From Sipunculus nudus (Eukaryota > Annelida > Sipuncula > Golfingiida > Sipunculidae), in the NCBI GenBank assembly GCA_026874595.1, contig CM049306.1, forward strand, positions 97,393,642 to 97,457,641: 64,000 nucleotides of DNA, read 5' to 3'. Below are positions 1 to 12,060 of this stretch, piece after piece. Each line of letters opens with the position of its first letter. The first letter of the stretch is position 1. The notes beneath the pieces are model-generated. The model saw only the letters and a list, made by a program, of their open reading frames with translations, had not been told where the DNA came from and searched no databases. A program made the translations under genes and the position numbers.

Positions 1-19
1 TCCCAGTGGTCCTCTTGTC

Positions 20-445
20 TACCCTGGTTCTGTTTTATTTCAGTGGTACTGCTTTGAGATTTTTTTCTGGCTTTGCTGTATTTTTATAGCTTCATGTGTG
101 CTTTAGAGCACTTTTTTATTTGTATGGTTGAGTAGTGCCCTTACCCTGGTGTTTTGCTGTTGTGGGGCTCTTGCTGTATTTTAATGGTTGTGTTTTGTGC
201 ATGCCTTGGAGTTTTATGTATTTCAATAGTTTTGTTTTGTGCATACCTTGGAGTTTAGTTTTACTTCAGTAGTTCTGTTTTGTGCATGCCTCAGAGTTCA
301 GGTGTATTTTATTGGTTCTGTCTTGTGCATGCCTCGGAGTTTTATGTATTTCAATGGCTTTGTTTGTGTTTTCTTTGGAACTTCAGAGTATTTCAATGGA
401 TCTGTTTTGTGCTTGCCTTTGAGTTTTGTTGTAGTATTGTATGCC
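20..445. repeat. 42-43 bp degenerate minisatellite
   Basis: The phrase TGTTTTGTGCATGCC followed by TTGGAGTTTTATGTATTTCA recurs at about 191, 233, 276, 319, 361 and 403, a spacing of 42 or 43 bases. More diverged copies extend to the left. The unit is T/G-rich on this strand. Short reading frames here give Cys/Phe/Val-rich low-complexity peptides and are by-products of the repeat. No function is evident. Confidence 0.8.
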
Positions 446-635
446 TGCTTCACCATGTCACTCTTTTTTCTGATTCTCCTGAAGCTGTAGCCACTTAGTC
501 TGGTTTTGGTAGTTTTAACTGTTCATGTACTATTTCTATTGTTTCCATGACAATGTTGTGCATTGCTAACTGTATTTCTTTATAGGATAGTGTCAATATA
601 ATGTATATTAATCATTTTTTCCCTATTATGCATTT

Positions 636-637
<2 letters not shown>

Positions 638-716
<79 letters not shown>
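638..716. repeat. (TA)n microsatellite
   Basis: An almost pure TA dinucleotide run of about 79 bases with one TATTATA interruption near 681. It is self-complementary and likely length-polymorphic. Confidence 0.95.
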
Positions 717-718
<2 letters not shown>

Positions 719-2317
719 TTTTAAGGACTGTTTAGAGTAAAATAAAAGAAAAACTGTTAGAAAAGCTGCAAGTCATCATGAATAACCTTACTGACATATA
801 TACAGTTTACTCTATTGCTGTGGTAAAATGTATCCAGGCCAATGGTGCAGGATTATATATTCTGGACATGTTTTGCCGCTCAACCAGTTGATTGATCTAA
901 TAGCAATGACAGCTCTCCTGTCAATATCACCAGTTAGGGGGTATTAGAAGCTCGGTCTTACCAGTTGCCTGAGCTGCATACAAATGTAACAAGTTAGAAA
1001 TAATGTTTAAACGTACATCGCCAAGATAATGGGATGTAAGGAGTCCCTAGAGACTTGACATATCACGATATCATTTCAAAAATGTTACAATATTTTCAGT
1101 CCTTGATATACTTTCTACAATATACATTATCATATCTGTCTAAGCATTAATGCTGCCACATATACTAACACTAACAAGTCTTTCCAATGTTCTAGTTACA
1201 TCTTTCAAACCATATATTTCTTACAGTTTCAAAATCAGACTTTTAGAGAATATGTTGGATCTAAATCCTTTTCCTATAAAACATAGTGTGTTTCCTAGAT
1301 AGAACCCATACTGTAATACTCTTTTAAAAGTGTATAAGACATGGTGAATAACCCACTTTATGACATCTCTGGCTATACTCCGTTTCAGCAACCTGTGGCC
1401 ACCTGTTTTTTAAGATCATTTTCATAAAGGTTTACATTTTTCAATAATTTCTTAGAAATCTGCATATGGAAGTGACAGGCTTATATGGTAATTTAGTATT
1501 TTATAATAAATCTCCATGTTGTGTTTCACAACTGTTTGGACTCTTTACAATGATCTGACAGATATTATGTCTCCCTGCATAAGGAGCCATCTTTGTTTTA
1601 GAGTATTAATTTGACATCATCCAATCAGCAGCTGTCAACTGAGGCTTTTTTACATGTGACCAATGCCCTTGACTGCCATAGGTAGGGCTGATATGTTGCA
1701 AAATGTAGACTGATTTCTCATATTTTTAAATAATTCTCTTCTTAAATATAAGCGAGGTAGGTAATTATTTACCTTGTTGAAAATTAGGCCCTTTAATCTT
1801 CTACCTTGCATTAATATATTTCCTTGAATTGTAACTAATTGAAATTTCATAGCAAAAAAAAAAAAAAAACAGGTGGACTGGAGGGGATGAAATAGACCAT
1901 ATAGCTATTCAAATTTTATTACCTGCTAAGACTTCTTTACAGGTTCTTACAATCTGTTTGTAAAGAAACTGGCCAACTTTTGGAACAGAAACTTTTGTGG
2001 AACATTAACTATGACCTTATAAACTGACACATGTTAAGCCCTTGCTACATTTAATATCATATATTCTTAATGCTTGTTGGAAAAATCATGGGGAATGAGA
2101 TAGAGGATGAAACCACAGATTCCAAATTTTTCATATTACTGGGTATGCATAATTGTTTCCAGCAAGTCAGGATAATGGACTGAGAGAGAGGTTTTAAAGA
2201 CAGAATTAATGGATTGGTCAGTCAATACTCCCATCTCTCACCAACAGTTTCAGAAGTAATAGAGTACTATTCTGGTATTCAGAAATTTGCTGAGTTAACC
2301 TTGCAGTTTTGTATACT
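717..2317. other. Anonymous AT-rich DNA, no gene seen
   Basis: No frame here has the length, composition or motifs of a coding exon. A 16-base A-run lies at 1854-1869. I see no element termini or tandem structure. Confidence 0.6.
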
Positions 2318-2697
2318 TCATGCAACAGTGCCCTAGGAATTGATTAAAGTGACAGTACCGTAAGAGTTGATTCAAGCAACAATGTCCTAAGAGTAATGAT
2401 TCAAGTGACAGCACCCTACCAGTTGATTCAAGCAACTGTGCCCTAAGAGTTGAATCAGGCAACAGTGTCCTAAGAGTTGAATCAAGCAACAGTGTCCTAA
2501 GAGTTGATTCAAGGGACAGTGCTCTAGGAGTTAATTCAAGTGACAGTGCCCTAAGAGTTGATTCAATCAACAATGCCCTAAGAGTTGATTCAAGCAACAG
2601 TGCCCTAAGAGTTGAATCAAGCAAGTGTCCTTTGAGTTGATTAAAGTGACAGTGCTCTAAGAGCTGATTTGAGCAACAGTGCCCTAAGAGTTTAATG
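2318..2697. repeat. 27-bp minisatellite, about 14 copies
   Basis: The unit reads approximately CAAGCAACAGTGCCC then TAAGAGTTGATT (27 bases), with copies beginning near 2321, 2348, 2375, 2405, 2432, 2459, 2486, 2513, 2540, 2567, 2594, 2618, 2646 and 2673. Because 27 is a multiple of three, the minus strand stays open over 2295-2624 and reads as a 9-residue repeat (LDSTLRALL, LESTLRALL). There is no flanking coding signal, so I treat it as a minisatellite rather than a gene. Confidence 0.85.
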
Positions 2698-2825
2698 AGT
2701 TACAATGGTATGTGTCATAACCAGATTACCATTCTTCATCCCAACTTTCTTGTTCTTCCAGAGAATGTATACCATAAATATCAAATATTTATGATATGTA
2801 ATGGGATGTATGACAAATCTCTTTG

Positions 2826-3220
2826 AAACTTTTAACAAATGTTCATAGGACTAGCCCTAGGCACTGTTTACCAATGTTTGTAGTATAAGACATAATTCTG
2901 CAATTTATGTTGCATAGTTAACAAGTATTTAAAGAAACAAATGCATACAGATAACTAGGGTTTGTAAGACAAACCTTGGCATTGTTAACTAGTGTTTAAA
3001 GAAACAAACCAATAACACAAGGATAAGATCTTGACATTGTTATAGCTAATATTTGAAGGAAGAGCTTCAGACAGAGTTGACCAATGTTAAAAGGAATATG
3101 TTGCTGATCTGAACCAGGTTTTAACCAATTTTACCTCTTTACCCTGCAGCTGTTATTCAGTATCTGAAAGGACTACCTCTTGAAACTGTGAACCACTGTT
3201 TAAAGGACCAGCTCTTAACA
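2826..3220. repeat. Degenerate repeat of TTAACCAATGTTTAAAGG type
   Basis: Related phrases (TTAACAAATGTT, TTACCAATGTTT, TTAACAAGTATTTAAAGAAA, TTAACTAGTGTTTAAAGAAA, TTGACCAATGTTAAAAGG, GAACCACTGTTTAAAGGA) recur every 40-75 bases from 2830 to about 3210, several followed by purine-rich GAACAAAC or GGACCAGCTC. This looks like an old, diverged tandem array. Its boundaries are soft. Confidence 0.45.
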
Positions 3221-4634
3221 CATAGATAAGCAGACATTACACTTACTCATATAGAGCAGAGTTGTAAAGAAGGTGATCTTCCCTAAACTCTTTCTATATC
3301 AACTTATGACAAGATGCATCACATAACTAAAAACTCCCATACAACCACAGCTTACAATGTTTTGAATCTGTAACATTATCCAAAACCATCTATATAATTA
3401 TGCCCTACATGACACAAAATATACTGCACTGCTACAGATAGGAAATAAAAGTTGGCTATTACCTGCAATTGGCAGAGTCAAATTGGATTTGTTGGACTGA
3501 CAGGCACAGGATAATAAATTGTTATCAAGTTGAGTAAAGGCACCCCCGGGCGGGCGGCTGGTGATTCAGTTGCACTTGTCGGTGATGACTATGACCCCTG
3601 CTCTAAACCCTTTTGTTGTTTACTACACACTGGCTTAACATTAAGTAAGATATACTTGTGCCTTTCCCGAATAGAAACCATCGTATTCATGTCCTTTCTG
3701 ATCAAGGAAGAGCTGTTCTAAAGAAAATGTTGGATAAGTCAGACCTGGCATAATGGATGATTGAACAAATTACAAAGCTAAGTGATAGTGATCCAGTAAT
3801 CGTTAATTGGACAGTGTCCCTGGCCGTTCATCTCTCATTCTCTTCTATTTCTTCCTGCATCAATGATTGCAGACAGATATTTTTCTTAATACCTCCAACT
3901 TCACTGAGTCTTTTGCTAACCATGAGCTCAGAGGACATGTCTAACATACTTAATCTAAGATTAGCATTACACATGTCCAAGAGTACCATCCTAAGGAAAA
4001 TATATGTGTATATATTAACACAATTTTCTATTTCTACTACATATTGTTTCACAGGTTAGTCCCACACTTCCATTTTGTTAATTCATATTTATTAAGTGTT
4101 GTCCTCTCTCTTTTGTTGGCTAATAAGCAATTATCACAGTTCAGATTCTTTAAGTAATAATAATCACTGTATGACCATCTATTTGACTTGTTTACAACCT
4201 AAAAGATGATCAAATATAACTTGATAATTTTAATTTTTATGTATATATAAAACAATCATTATATACATACACTTGTAGAGCACAGTTGATGTATTAGTAA
4301 ACTATGGCTATAGAACAAATTCACTAATGGACATATTCCTGTGGTATAAACCATACCCAGGAGTCCTAGCTTGCATGTAAGAACTCTCAATCAACACTTC
4401 CAGAGTTCAGATATCTAAGGTAATACACTGACACACCCCACCTGGTATTTTCCTTTCCTTAGGCAGTTCCCTGTGAAACCATTTAATTCTTGTCACTAAT
4501 TACCATCTTGCCTGCAGCAACTGACCATGATCTAGTTACTTTGGATACAGCTTGGTGGAAAGATATATAAATAAGGTACAGATTCTGCTCAAAAGTTTCA
4601 ATCTGAAATATCAGGAATTGATACTTAAAACCAT
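3221..4634. other. Anonymous DNA with two short unrecognised frames
   Basis: Two plus-strand frames occur at 3530-3721 (63 codons, starting in a locally GC-rich patch) and 3757-4059 (100 codons). Neither matches a family I know, neither has convincing splice context, and both are within chance length. The rest is AT-rich and featureless. Confidence 0.5.
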
Positions 4635-5343
4635 ACAAGTGACCCGTGGGTCATGACGCTCAGCTGACTGACATGTTGATAATATGTCCTTGCACAGACA
4701 ACTAATTAAAATAGGAAGCATCATTGTTGATGCATATTAGCTTAAGTTCATCAAGACCCATAAGCACAACAAATCTGATGACAATCCAACCAGCCTTTCA
4801 TTAGAAATCTGGCAATTCGTGTGTATTTTGCATTATTTCTGGGGTGCTCAAACATAACCCAAAACTCTGAGAGTATAGGTCAACTGTGACCCAATTTCAG
4901 GTTTCTGGAGAGAACTTTTTAGGAACTCTCAGGATGTCAAGTTAGAAGATTCTGAGACCCATGGTTATGATTTGTGCCCTACTTTGGTATCAAATTTTCA
5001 ATTATTCTGAGGGGTGCTTATAAGCCCCATAGCTCAGAAAATATGGGTAACAGAGACCTTAATTCACATTACCGAAGAGACTTTTACAGATCTCCCTGGA
5101 TGTCAAGTTTGAAGATTCTAGGACCAATGGTTACAATTTAAGCCCTGTTAAGGGACGACCGCATCTTTTAAAGGTCTCAAAATAGAGGGGGGATAAATTG
5201 TAAAGTATCCAAAAAATACAGGTGGTGCCACCAGTCTGCAGAAACTGATGAAACACCCCATGATCAAAATCCATGCAAAGAATCATGGTGATCGACGCAT
5301 AAGTTGTTCAGATACTTCAGCTTTTGTATCAAATTTTCTATTA

Positions 5344-5375
5344 TTCTGAGGGGGGGAGGGGGGTTGGGTTCTTGG
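5344..5375 (+). other. G-rich tract inside HE-A
   Basis: Runs of seven and six G separated by one A, then TTGGG, in the core repeat where other copies have only GGGGGG. It could form a G-quadruplex. It looks like slippage expansion of the GGGGGGTACTT position of the core repeat. Confidence 0.4.
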
Positions 5376-5869
5376 AAGCCCCATAACTCACAGGTTTTGG
5401 GTAACAGAGACCTAATTCCAGGTTTCCAAAGGACTTTTCATGGGCCTCCCTGCATGTTGAGACAGAAGATCCTAAGTCCAGTCATCAAGATTTGTGCGTT
5501 GTTAACATATGACGGCATCTTTGAAAGTACCAAATATATAGAGAAAAAAATCATTAAATATAAAAAAAACAGGTGGCACCACCATTCTGCAAAAGCTGAT
5601 GTAACACCCAATGATCAATATCAATGCTAAAAATCATGATGATCAATGCATTAGTTGTTCAGATACTTGAGCTTTTGTAACAAATTTTTCATTATTCTGG
5701 GGGGTACTTCGGAGCCCCATACCTTGAAGAATATGGGTAACAGAGACCTAATTCAAGGAGACTTTTCATGGACCTATTTGGATGTAAAGTTAGAAGATTC
5801 CAGGTCCAGCGTTAAAGATTTGTGCCCTGTTAACAGTTGAAATTTAATTCCAGGACAGTTCAGACTTAA

Positions 5870-6660
5870 TTCCAGGTTTCCAAGTAGATTTTTCATGGAC
5901 CTCTCTGGATGTAAAGTTAGAAGATTCCAGGTCCAGTAGTTATGATTTGTGCCTTGTTAACAGACAGATGGCCGGACGGACAGATGACGGACAAAGAGTG
6001 ATCGCTATAGCTCAGATGACTTACAGTCAGCTGAGCTAAAAATACAAACCTTAACTGTACTTATCAACCTTCAATGGAATGGGAAAAATATCTAAATGTA
6101 ATCCTGCAAAATGCATTGAACCTGTTTTAAAACATTATTTAGCCTTAATTTATCTAATCATCTGGTAACAGAAAAAAAAATTGAAAAAATACAGGTGGCG
6201 CCACCAGTCTGCAGAAACTGATGAAACACACCATGATCAATATCCATGCAAAGAATCATGGTGATCAATCCTTTGGTTGTTCAGATATTTGAGCTTTTGT
6301 AACAAATTTTTCATTATTCTGGGGGGTACTTTGGAGCCCCATAGCTTGAAGAATATGGGTAACAGAGACTTAATTCCAGGTTTCCAAGGAGATTTTTCAT
6401 GGACCTCTCTGGATGTAAAGTTAGAAGATTCCAGGTCCAGTAGTTACCATTTGTGCCTTGTTAACGGACAGACGGCCGGATGATTGCTATAGCTCAGATG
6501 ACCTACAGTCAGCTGAGCTAAAAATACAAACCTTAACTGTACTTATCAACCTTCAATGGGATGGGAAAAATATCTAAATGTAATCCTGCAAAATGCATTG
6601 AACCTGTTCTAAAACATTATTAAGCCTTAATTTATCAAATCATCTGGTAACTGAAAGTTC
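5870..6660 (+). repeat. 482-bp tandem duplication covering an HE-A 3' end plus host flank
   Basis: The HE-A 3' end and about 135 bases of following non-element DNA occur twice. Hairpins start at 6009 and 6491, and the flank starting ATACAAACCTTAACTGTACT occurs at about 6042 and 6524 with only a few differences. The junction lies in an A-rich run near 6172-6190, which then enters a core repeat. Since host flank is copied, this is a local duplication and not two insertions. Confidence 0.8.
6009..6037 (+). other. HE-A 3' terminal hairpin
   Basis: Outer stem AGCTCAG/CTGAGCT, inner stem TGAC/GTCA, loop TTACA, with one A-G mismatch between the stems; an A-run follows. The same hairpin recurs at 6491-6519, 26991-27019, 29534-29562, 40291-40319, 44699-44727, 55190-55223 (larger loop) and 63705-63733, with weaker forms at 47687-47715 and 55582-55608. 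It marks the element end in each case. Confidence 0.85.
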
Positions 6661-8390
6661 TGTATCTGTTAATAATCACACTTGACCTTTTTATGTTTGA
6701 AACTGTTGCCCTTCACAGTAGATTCAGATTGCCTAGCTAACTTATTTACTGCTAACACCTACGAATATGGCTCACACATATGCTACATACACAAACAAAA
6801 AAAAACAGACTTTTGTTTACTGATTTAAACCTAATTATTACCCATAAACGTTTGAAAAAAGTACAGTAAAATCAAAGTTGACTGGGTATTAGGAAACTTT
6901 TGATACATCTGAGGTTTCATACAAGTGGGTTTTTCTTGGTAATAATTTAACTTGAATCTGTAGAAACATCAAGCTTAATACTTCATCATAAATGTATTCA
7001 CTTGGAGTAATTTCAAAACAAGGTTTTACAAATAAGGTTTCAATATACAGTATGAAAGATAACATTAGAAATTCTTTAGACATTAGACATTCTTTTGACA
7101 GCAGAGAATAATTACTATAAGCAGCTTTTATCTGCCACAAATTTAGCATCCAAAAACTGAGTCCAAGTTTAAGCTGATCACTTTTGATATTCCAGATTTT
7201 CAAAGAGAACCAGAGAAATACCTCCGTTCACTGCTATTTCCTTGGTAAACTTTTTGGACAAAAATTTTAAGTTATTTTACCCTTGATGATCAACAATAAC
7301 ATCCAAATTGAAGCAAAACATTTAATTATGTATATCATCTTCAAACAATATATTAATAATAATCATTAGTCCTTTTGCACTTTTCTGATATTAAGATCAA
7401 GGCAACGTTTCTTGTCCTATTATCAGAGATAGGGAGAAGGATCAAATGTCCAGTATCAGTTTTTCATCCCCTTAAATTAGAATCATGAGGAGAGCATGTG
7501 TCAGTACCTTTAATCTGAAAGCATTAACTAAATTTATTTCATCAATGTTCTGAAGATTTGGATGTCTGAGTCCAGGTGAAGCCTGACAGAAAGCAGAGTC
7601 AGCAAAAGTTTCAACTCAAATTGAAAACTGGATTTTGTACTTTTTCTTAACACAAGCATCATCATGGAAAGATCTCATGGCTGTGAGATTACAGTGTCAT
7701 ATCTGCATCCATTCCTTCACATCTGTTATACTGAACTTATGAACACTGTACATGTACACTCTTTGCCCACCTGTTTAACCTTCATATAATTCATTTTGCA
7801 TTACTAATACGGTTAATCACACACAGAAGGCCTCAAATCCAGAAGTCACTGACAGCTGATTAATAAGAGCTGAATAAGAATAAAGAAAGTGACAAATAGT
7901 AAAGCAGAATCAAACACTTCTCGTTGACACTTTTCACTTTTTTTCACAAAAAGATAAATCAGGCTTTAACATGTATAATACCATAAATCATAAACTACTG
8001 AGATCAAAGATACAAGCACAGGAACAAAGAAAAAAAAATATCAACAAAGGTTGTCAGTGAGGTGACATACAGGAAAGTCTGGTATCTCACAAGTGAACAA
8101 AGTAGCAGGTCTCCTGACATAAATTACCAGCACCATGGGTTTTTCCTACATTCCCCTAATTCCTTTGGCTAACAATTATATTAAAATAAATGTCATTGAT
8201 CCACATGCAATGAGTGGGAATTTTGATCCGTGTTATCCTACAATAAGAACAGAAATTATATATGCAATTTTGGAGCCTGATATAGAGCCAATCAGCAAAA
8301 AAATTTTAGCACAAAAGTAACCACTGTGTATATTATGAACTTTATACAGATACCTAGGCCCATGCGATATGGGAAGGTGATGTAGGATAG
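6661..8390. other. Anonymous AT-rich DNA, no gene seen
   Basis: The longest frame is 104 codons on the minus strand (6889-7203) with no recognisable domain. No repeat termini or tandem structure seen. Confidence 0.55.
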
Positions 8391-9212
8391 TGATATGGAT
8401 GTGATGTTGTATTGTGATATAGGATAGTGATGTGGGATATGATGTAGGGTGGTGATGAGGGATATGATGTGGGAAGTGAGGTGGGTTATGATGTGGGATG
8501 GTGATGTTGGTTATGATGTGGGATGGTCATGTGGGATATGATACAGGATAGTGATGTGGGATATGATATGGGATGGTGATATGGGATGTGAAGTGGGATG
8601 GTTGTTTGGCATATAATGTGGGATATGACACTGGATGGTGATGTGGGATATGATGTAGGATGGTGATATGGGGTATGATATGGGATGGTGATGTGGGATA
8701 TGATGTTGGATATGATGTGGGATGGTGATGTGGGATATGAAGTGGGATGGCAATGTGGGATATGAAGTGGGATAGTGATGTGGGATTTGATGTGGGATTG
8801 TGATGTGGGATGGTGATGTTGGATATGATGCTGGATGGTGATGTAGGATATGAAGTGGGATAGTGATGTGGGATATGAAGTGGGATAGTGATGTGGAATA
8901 TGAAGTGGGATGGTTATGTGGGATATGAAGTGGGATTATGATGTAGGATACGATCATGGATGGTGATGTGGGATTGTGATGTGTGATGGTGATGTGGGAT
9001 ATGATATAGGAAAGTGATGTGGGATATGATATGGGGTATGATATGGGATGGTGATGTGGGATGTGAAGTTGGATGGTGAAGTAGGATGGTGATTTGGGAT
9101 ATGATGCTGGATGGTGATGTGGGATATGATGTGGGATGGTGATGTGGGATATGATATGGGGTATGATATGGGATGATGATATGGGATGGTGATGTGGGAT
9201 GGTGATTTTAAA
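8391..9212. repeat. GATGTGGGATAT/GATGTGGGATGGT minisatellite
   Basis: About 820 bases made of alternating 12-base (GATGTGGGATAT) and 13-base (GATGTGGGATGGT) half-units, giving a roughly 25-base higher-order period with frequent AAG, ATA and CTG variants. The minus strand contains a 245-codon open frame (8511-9248) of His/Pro/Ile/Ser composition. It stays open because the repeat lacks stop triplets on that strand, not because of coding selection. Confidence 0.9.
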
Positions 9213-11599
9213 GCAGGGATAGAGGATGTACAGTGTATTATAACTCACCCATGGATTGGCAAGACAGGGGAATAGAAAAGAGGCTCACCATTTATAGAAT
9301 TTAAATTTGAAATTTATCAATCTAGGTAGAGATAAAATGCAGGTCTGGAGAAACATTCATGGTGCATCTATACTAACCACCCCTAACTGTTTCAAAGAAG
9401 GGTTAAAAAATGGTGAAAAAAAATGTTACCTGGCTTCTTGTTTCAGCTCTGTGTTATATGCTATACTGCCAATCCGAATAACCCGGGGCCTTAAAAAAAA
9501 TGGTAAGTATATTGACGTGTCTCAAGGAAAAAATAAATGATCTTATTTCATATTCCAATACCACCAGGGGCGAAAAAAAAGACGGTAGCTGATGGACATG
9601 GCGGCAAATAAGGAAGACAGGAAGGACTTTGTTAGTCTGTTTGGCCGGGTCAGGCAGGTTACAAAACTGATTCTATCACACAAACATGACTCATCTGTGT
9701 CCCCAAAGTCTCATAGCCAAGTTTTTTTAAGAATCCAGTGGCACAACCTGTGCCTGTATTTTGCATCTGTTATTCCACTGAATACATCATTTACTGCTTC
9801 TGACATATAAAGCTGCTGACAATAAGGCAGGATTCATTGTCTGGATTCAGGAACAGGTGCTGTGAAAACAGACACTGTTCTGAATAAAAAGTCAGCATTA
9901 AATGTCTCTAAATATTTATTATATATTTGATATGATTCTGAAATAAAAATTAAATAGCAGCTGCATCAGAAGAAATGCAAAAAAAAGACTAATGAGATAT
10001 ATCATATATGAATGTTCACTATATCAATGGAGGGACTTAATTAATATAAAACATTAACCACTTGTATACTCTGGCTGTCACACATCCAGAAAAATTTAAT
10101 GTTAGTAAAGCAGATTTTTAAATTTTATAATAAAATGCAACATATTCACTGAAAAAGATGTTGTCAGAAACATCTTACTCCTGCCAGGATGATCCTCTCC
10201 GCTGTCTGGGTCCTGTCATGGTTTAACAACCCCCTTCCCAGGTCACCTTCTGAACAAAGCCATCCACTTATCTCAATCAATAGCTCTATTTCAATAAATA
10301 AAAATAACAATGGGACAGAATCCTATGAACTGAAATCTTTTTACGGTGATCTAGATAATATAAAAATTTAATGGATTCTTCCTTGGGTGTTTTCCTACCC
10401 TTTCACTAAATTTCAACAAAATCTTTCCAGAACTTTTTGTGTAAATTAACTGACAGACAACTGAGGATTAAGTACCTCTTGCCACCTGGCAGAGGTATAG
10501 TGACCTTAAACAAAAAACAAAAGTATGATACTTAAGGTACTAAAAACTGGCATAACAAACCTTGATCTCACAATATACAGATCATAAAATGAACAAGTTT
10601 TAAGCCCTGTCAATGACTGGCCTGATAGTCATCCAGGTCATCACTGAAGTCTGCTTAGCTAAAAATCCACTCTGTCCCACCAGTACTGTCTCAAATAAAA
10701 ACTCAATGCTAGATCCATCAGCTATACAATTACTCTGACATTTTTTTTAATAAAACAAATTCAGGCTTTAATTGGTGAGAGCAAACTTCACAAATCAGTT
10801 TGGCCAAAAAATACAGAAGAAATAAAAAAAATAAGCAGAACTGGCAGTTACTCTTGAAATAATGCCTTCAGTGGCAAATCTAAGTGTTCCACAGGAACCA
10901 GCAGTCTCATGTCAAGTTCACACTGCTGGCATCTCCAGGGTTTGCCATCCATGCAACCATGTCTGGGTCTTCAGGCAAAGGGTGGAAGACAATAAGGAAG
11001 AAACATGCAACCTGCAGATTCAACAGCCCCATAGAAACCAACACACTTCTTATATGACATAGACACATGCCCATGTATTCCATACCTTAAAGACCACATT
11101 CTGTGCCACATATCCTGTGAATTAACTATTGAAGCTCTCTGACTTATTTAACATGCAAACACCCTTGTCTTTTTCTGGTGATTACATAGCCTTCTTAAAT
11201 AGTGAATGACTATTAGCATGCAATGAAAAATGAAACATTGTCAAGAAACATGCTGGTTATTTGATTTTCTGTACACATGCAGAATGGCAGTAATACAGAG
11301 TTTACAGCAAGTCTAGAAACATAGCCAATTAATCCATCCACATGTGTATTATCTAAAAGGTATAAGATAATTAAAGTCAACTGAAAGCAACCTGGGCTAA
11401 AGGGATGGTCTTCTGGCTGTCTTTTATCTTTCAATCTGTTTAAACCTCATAGTTCAGAAGCACCATGGCTAGATCCAAACTAAAAATTACTAACAAGACA
11501 GGTATACATATGTATATATATACATATAAAGTGGCCTGATTTTTATTTGAATTTTTATTATTTTGTATCAGTTGTTACCAAGTATAAGGCCCAACAAGA
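9213..11599. other. Anonymous DNA, no gene seen
   Basis: Small frames at 9307-9540, 9592-9810 and 10862-11062 have no recognisable domain. A short palindromic TATATATATACATATA patch lies near 11510-11530. Nothing else stands out. Confidence 0.5.
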
Positions 11600-12000
11600 T
11601 CAAAACACATTAAAAATAGAAATGATGATTTGGGGACTGCACAAAAAAACAGATATGTCACTTCATACTGTGGGTTCCCCATCCCCAAATCTGAGAAAAA
11701 AATACACTACTTCAAGAGTTATCAGAAATCATATATTTCAAAATATTTGACCTTTAAGACCAAGTTCAAAGGAACAAACTCCTTGGTTTGTGTGTCAAAT
11801 CTGAAGGAAAAAATATGTAATTCTAGCTTAATTCAAAAGTTGCCAGGTTCAAAGTATTTGTTTATTTTGCCTTATTTGAAACTGAAGATGAATGTCAAGG
11901 TCCCTAGTTTTCTAACTCATGTGATTTGAGATACTCATAGAAGCAACTGAAATTTCAAAATTCATACAAATATTGAGTGGTTCTAAAGTCACCAGGTTCA
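11600..12000. repeat. Degenerate HE-I-type repeat
   Basis: Phrases such as TTGTGTGTCAAATCTGAAGG, TTCAAAAGTTGCCAGGTTCA and TTGACCTTTAAGACCAAGTT resemble those in the clearer copy at 30590-31130 and recur within the segment roughly every 130-150 bases. This is an old interspersed repeat with unclear ends. Confidence 0.4.
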
Positions 12001-12060
12001 CAAGAAATGACACAGACAATGACACTGACAATGAAGACAAGTGACAATGACCCCTGACAA
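12001..12060. repeat. Short TGACAA/GACA-rich simple repeat
   Basis: Irregular repeats of GACAATGAC and GACAAGTGACAATGACCCC. Confidence 0.5.

Larger units (their letters stand above)
4635..6040 (+). mobile_element. HE-A copy 1: pearl/HINE-like non-autonomous element
   Basis: The element starts with ACAAGTGACCCGTGGGTCA and the subterminal motif CGCTCAGCTG. It continues through a 5' body shared with copies at 43399 and 53965, then core repeats marked by GGTGG(T/C)(G/A)CCACC at 5221 and 5572 (spacing 351). An ACAG/ACGG-rich stretch lies at 5964-5995, and the 3' hairpin at 6009-6037 is followed by an A-run. Known biology: bivalve pearl-type and Helentron-associated elements combine core repeats, an ACRG microsatellite and a 3' hairpin. 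Assignment to that class is inferred. It has no coding capacity. Confidence 0.75.

Noticed and set aside
239-498. Two overlapping plus-strand frames of 72-83 codons
   Set aside because: Both fall in the 42-43 bp tandem repeat and have repeat-derived composition.
638-716. (TA)n tract as an origin or cruciform element
   Set aside because: Simple TA microsatellites are common in AT-rich genomes and nothing nearby supports a specific role.
3530-4059. Two plus-strand frames as exons of one gene
   Set aside because: No recognisable similarity, and the GC-rich start is limited to about 50 bases.
8511-9248. 245-codon minus-strand open frame (His/Pro/Ile/Ser-rich)
   Set aside because: It lies wholly in a minisatellite whose unit lacks stop triplets on that strand; the protein is only a translation of the repeat.
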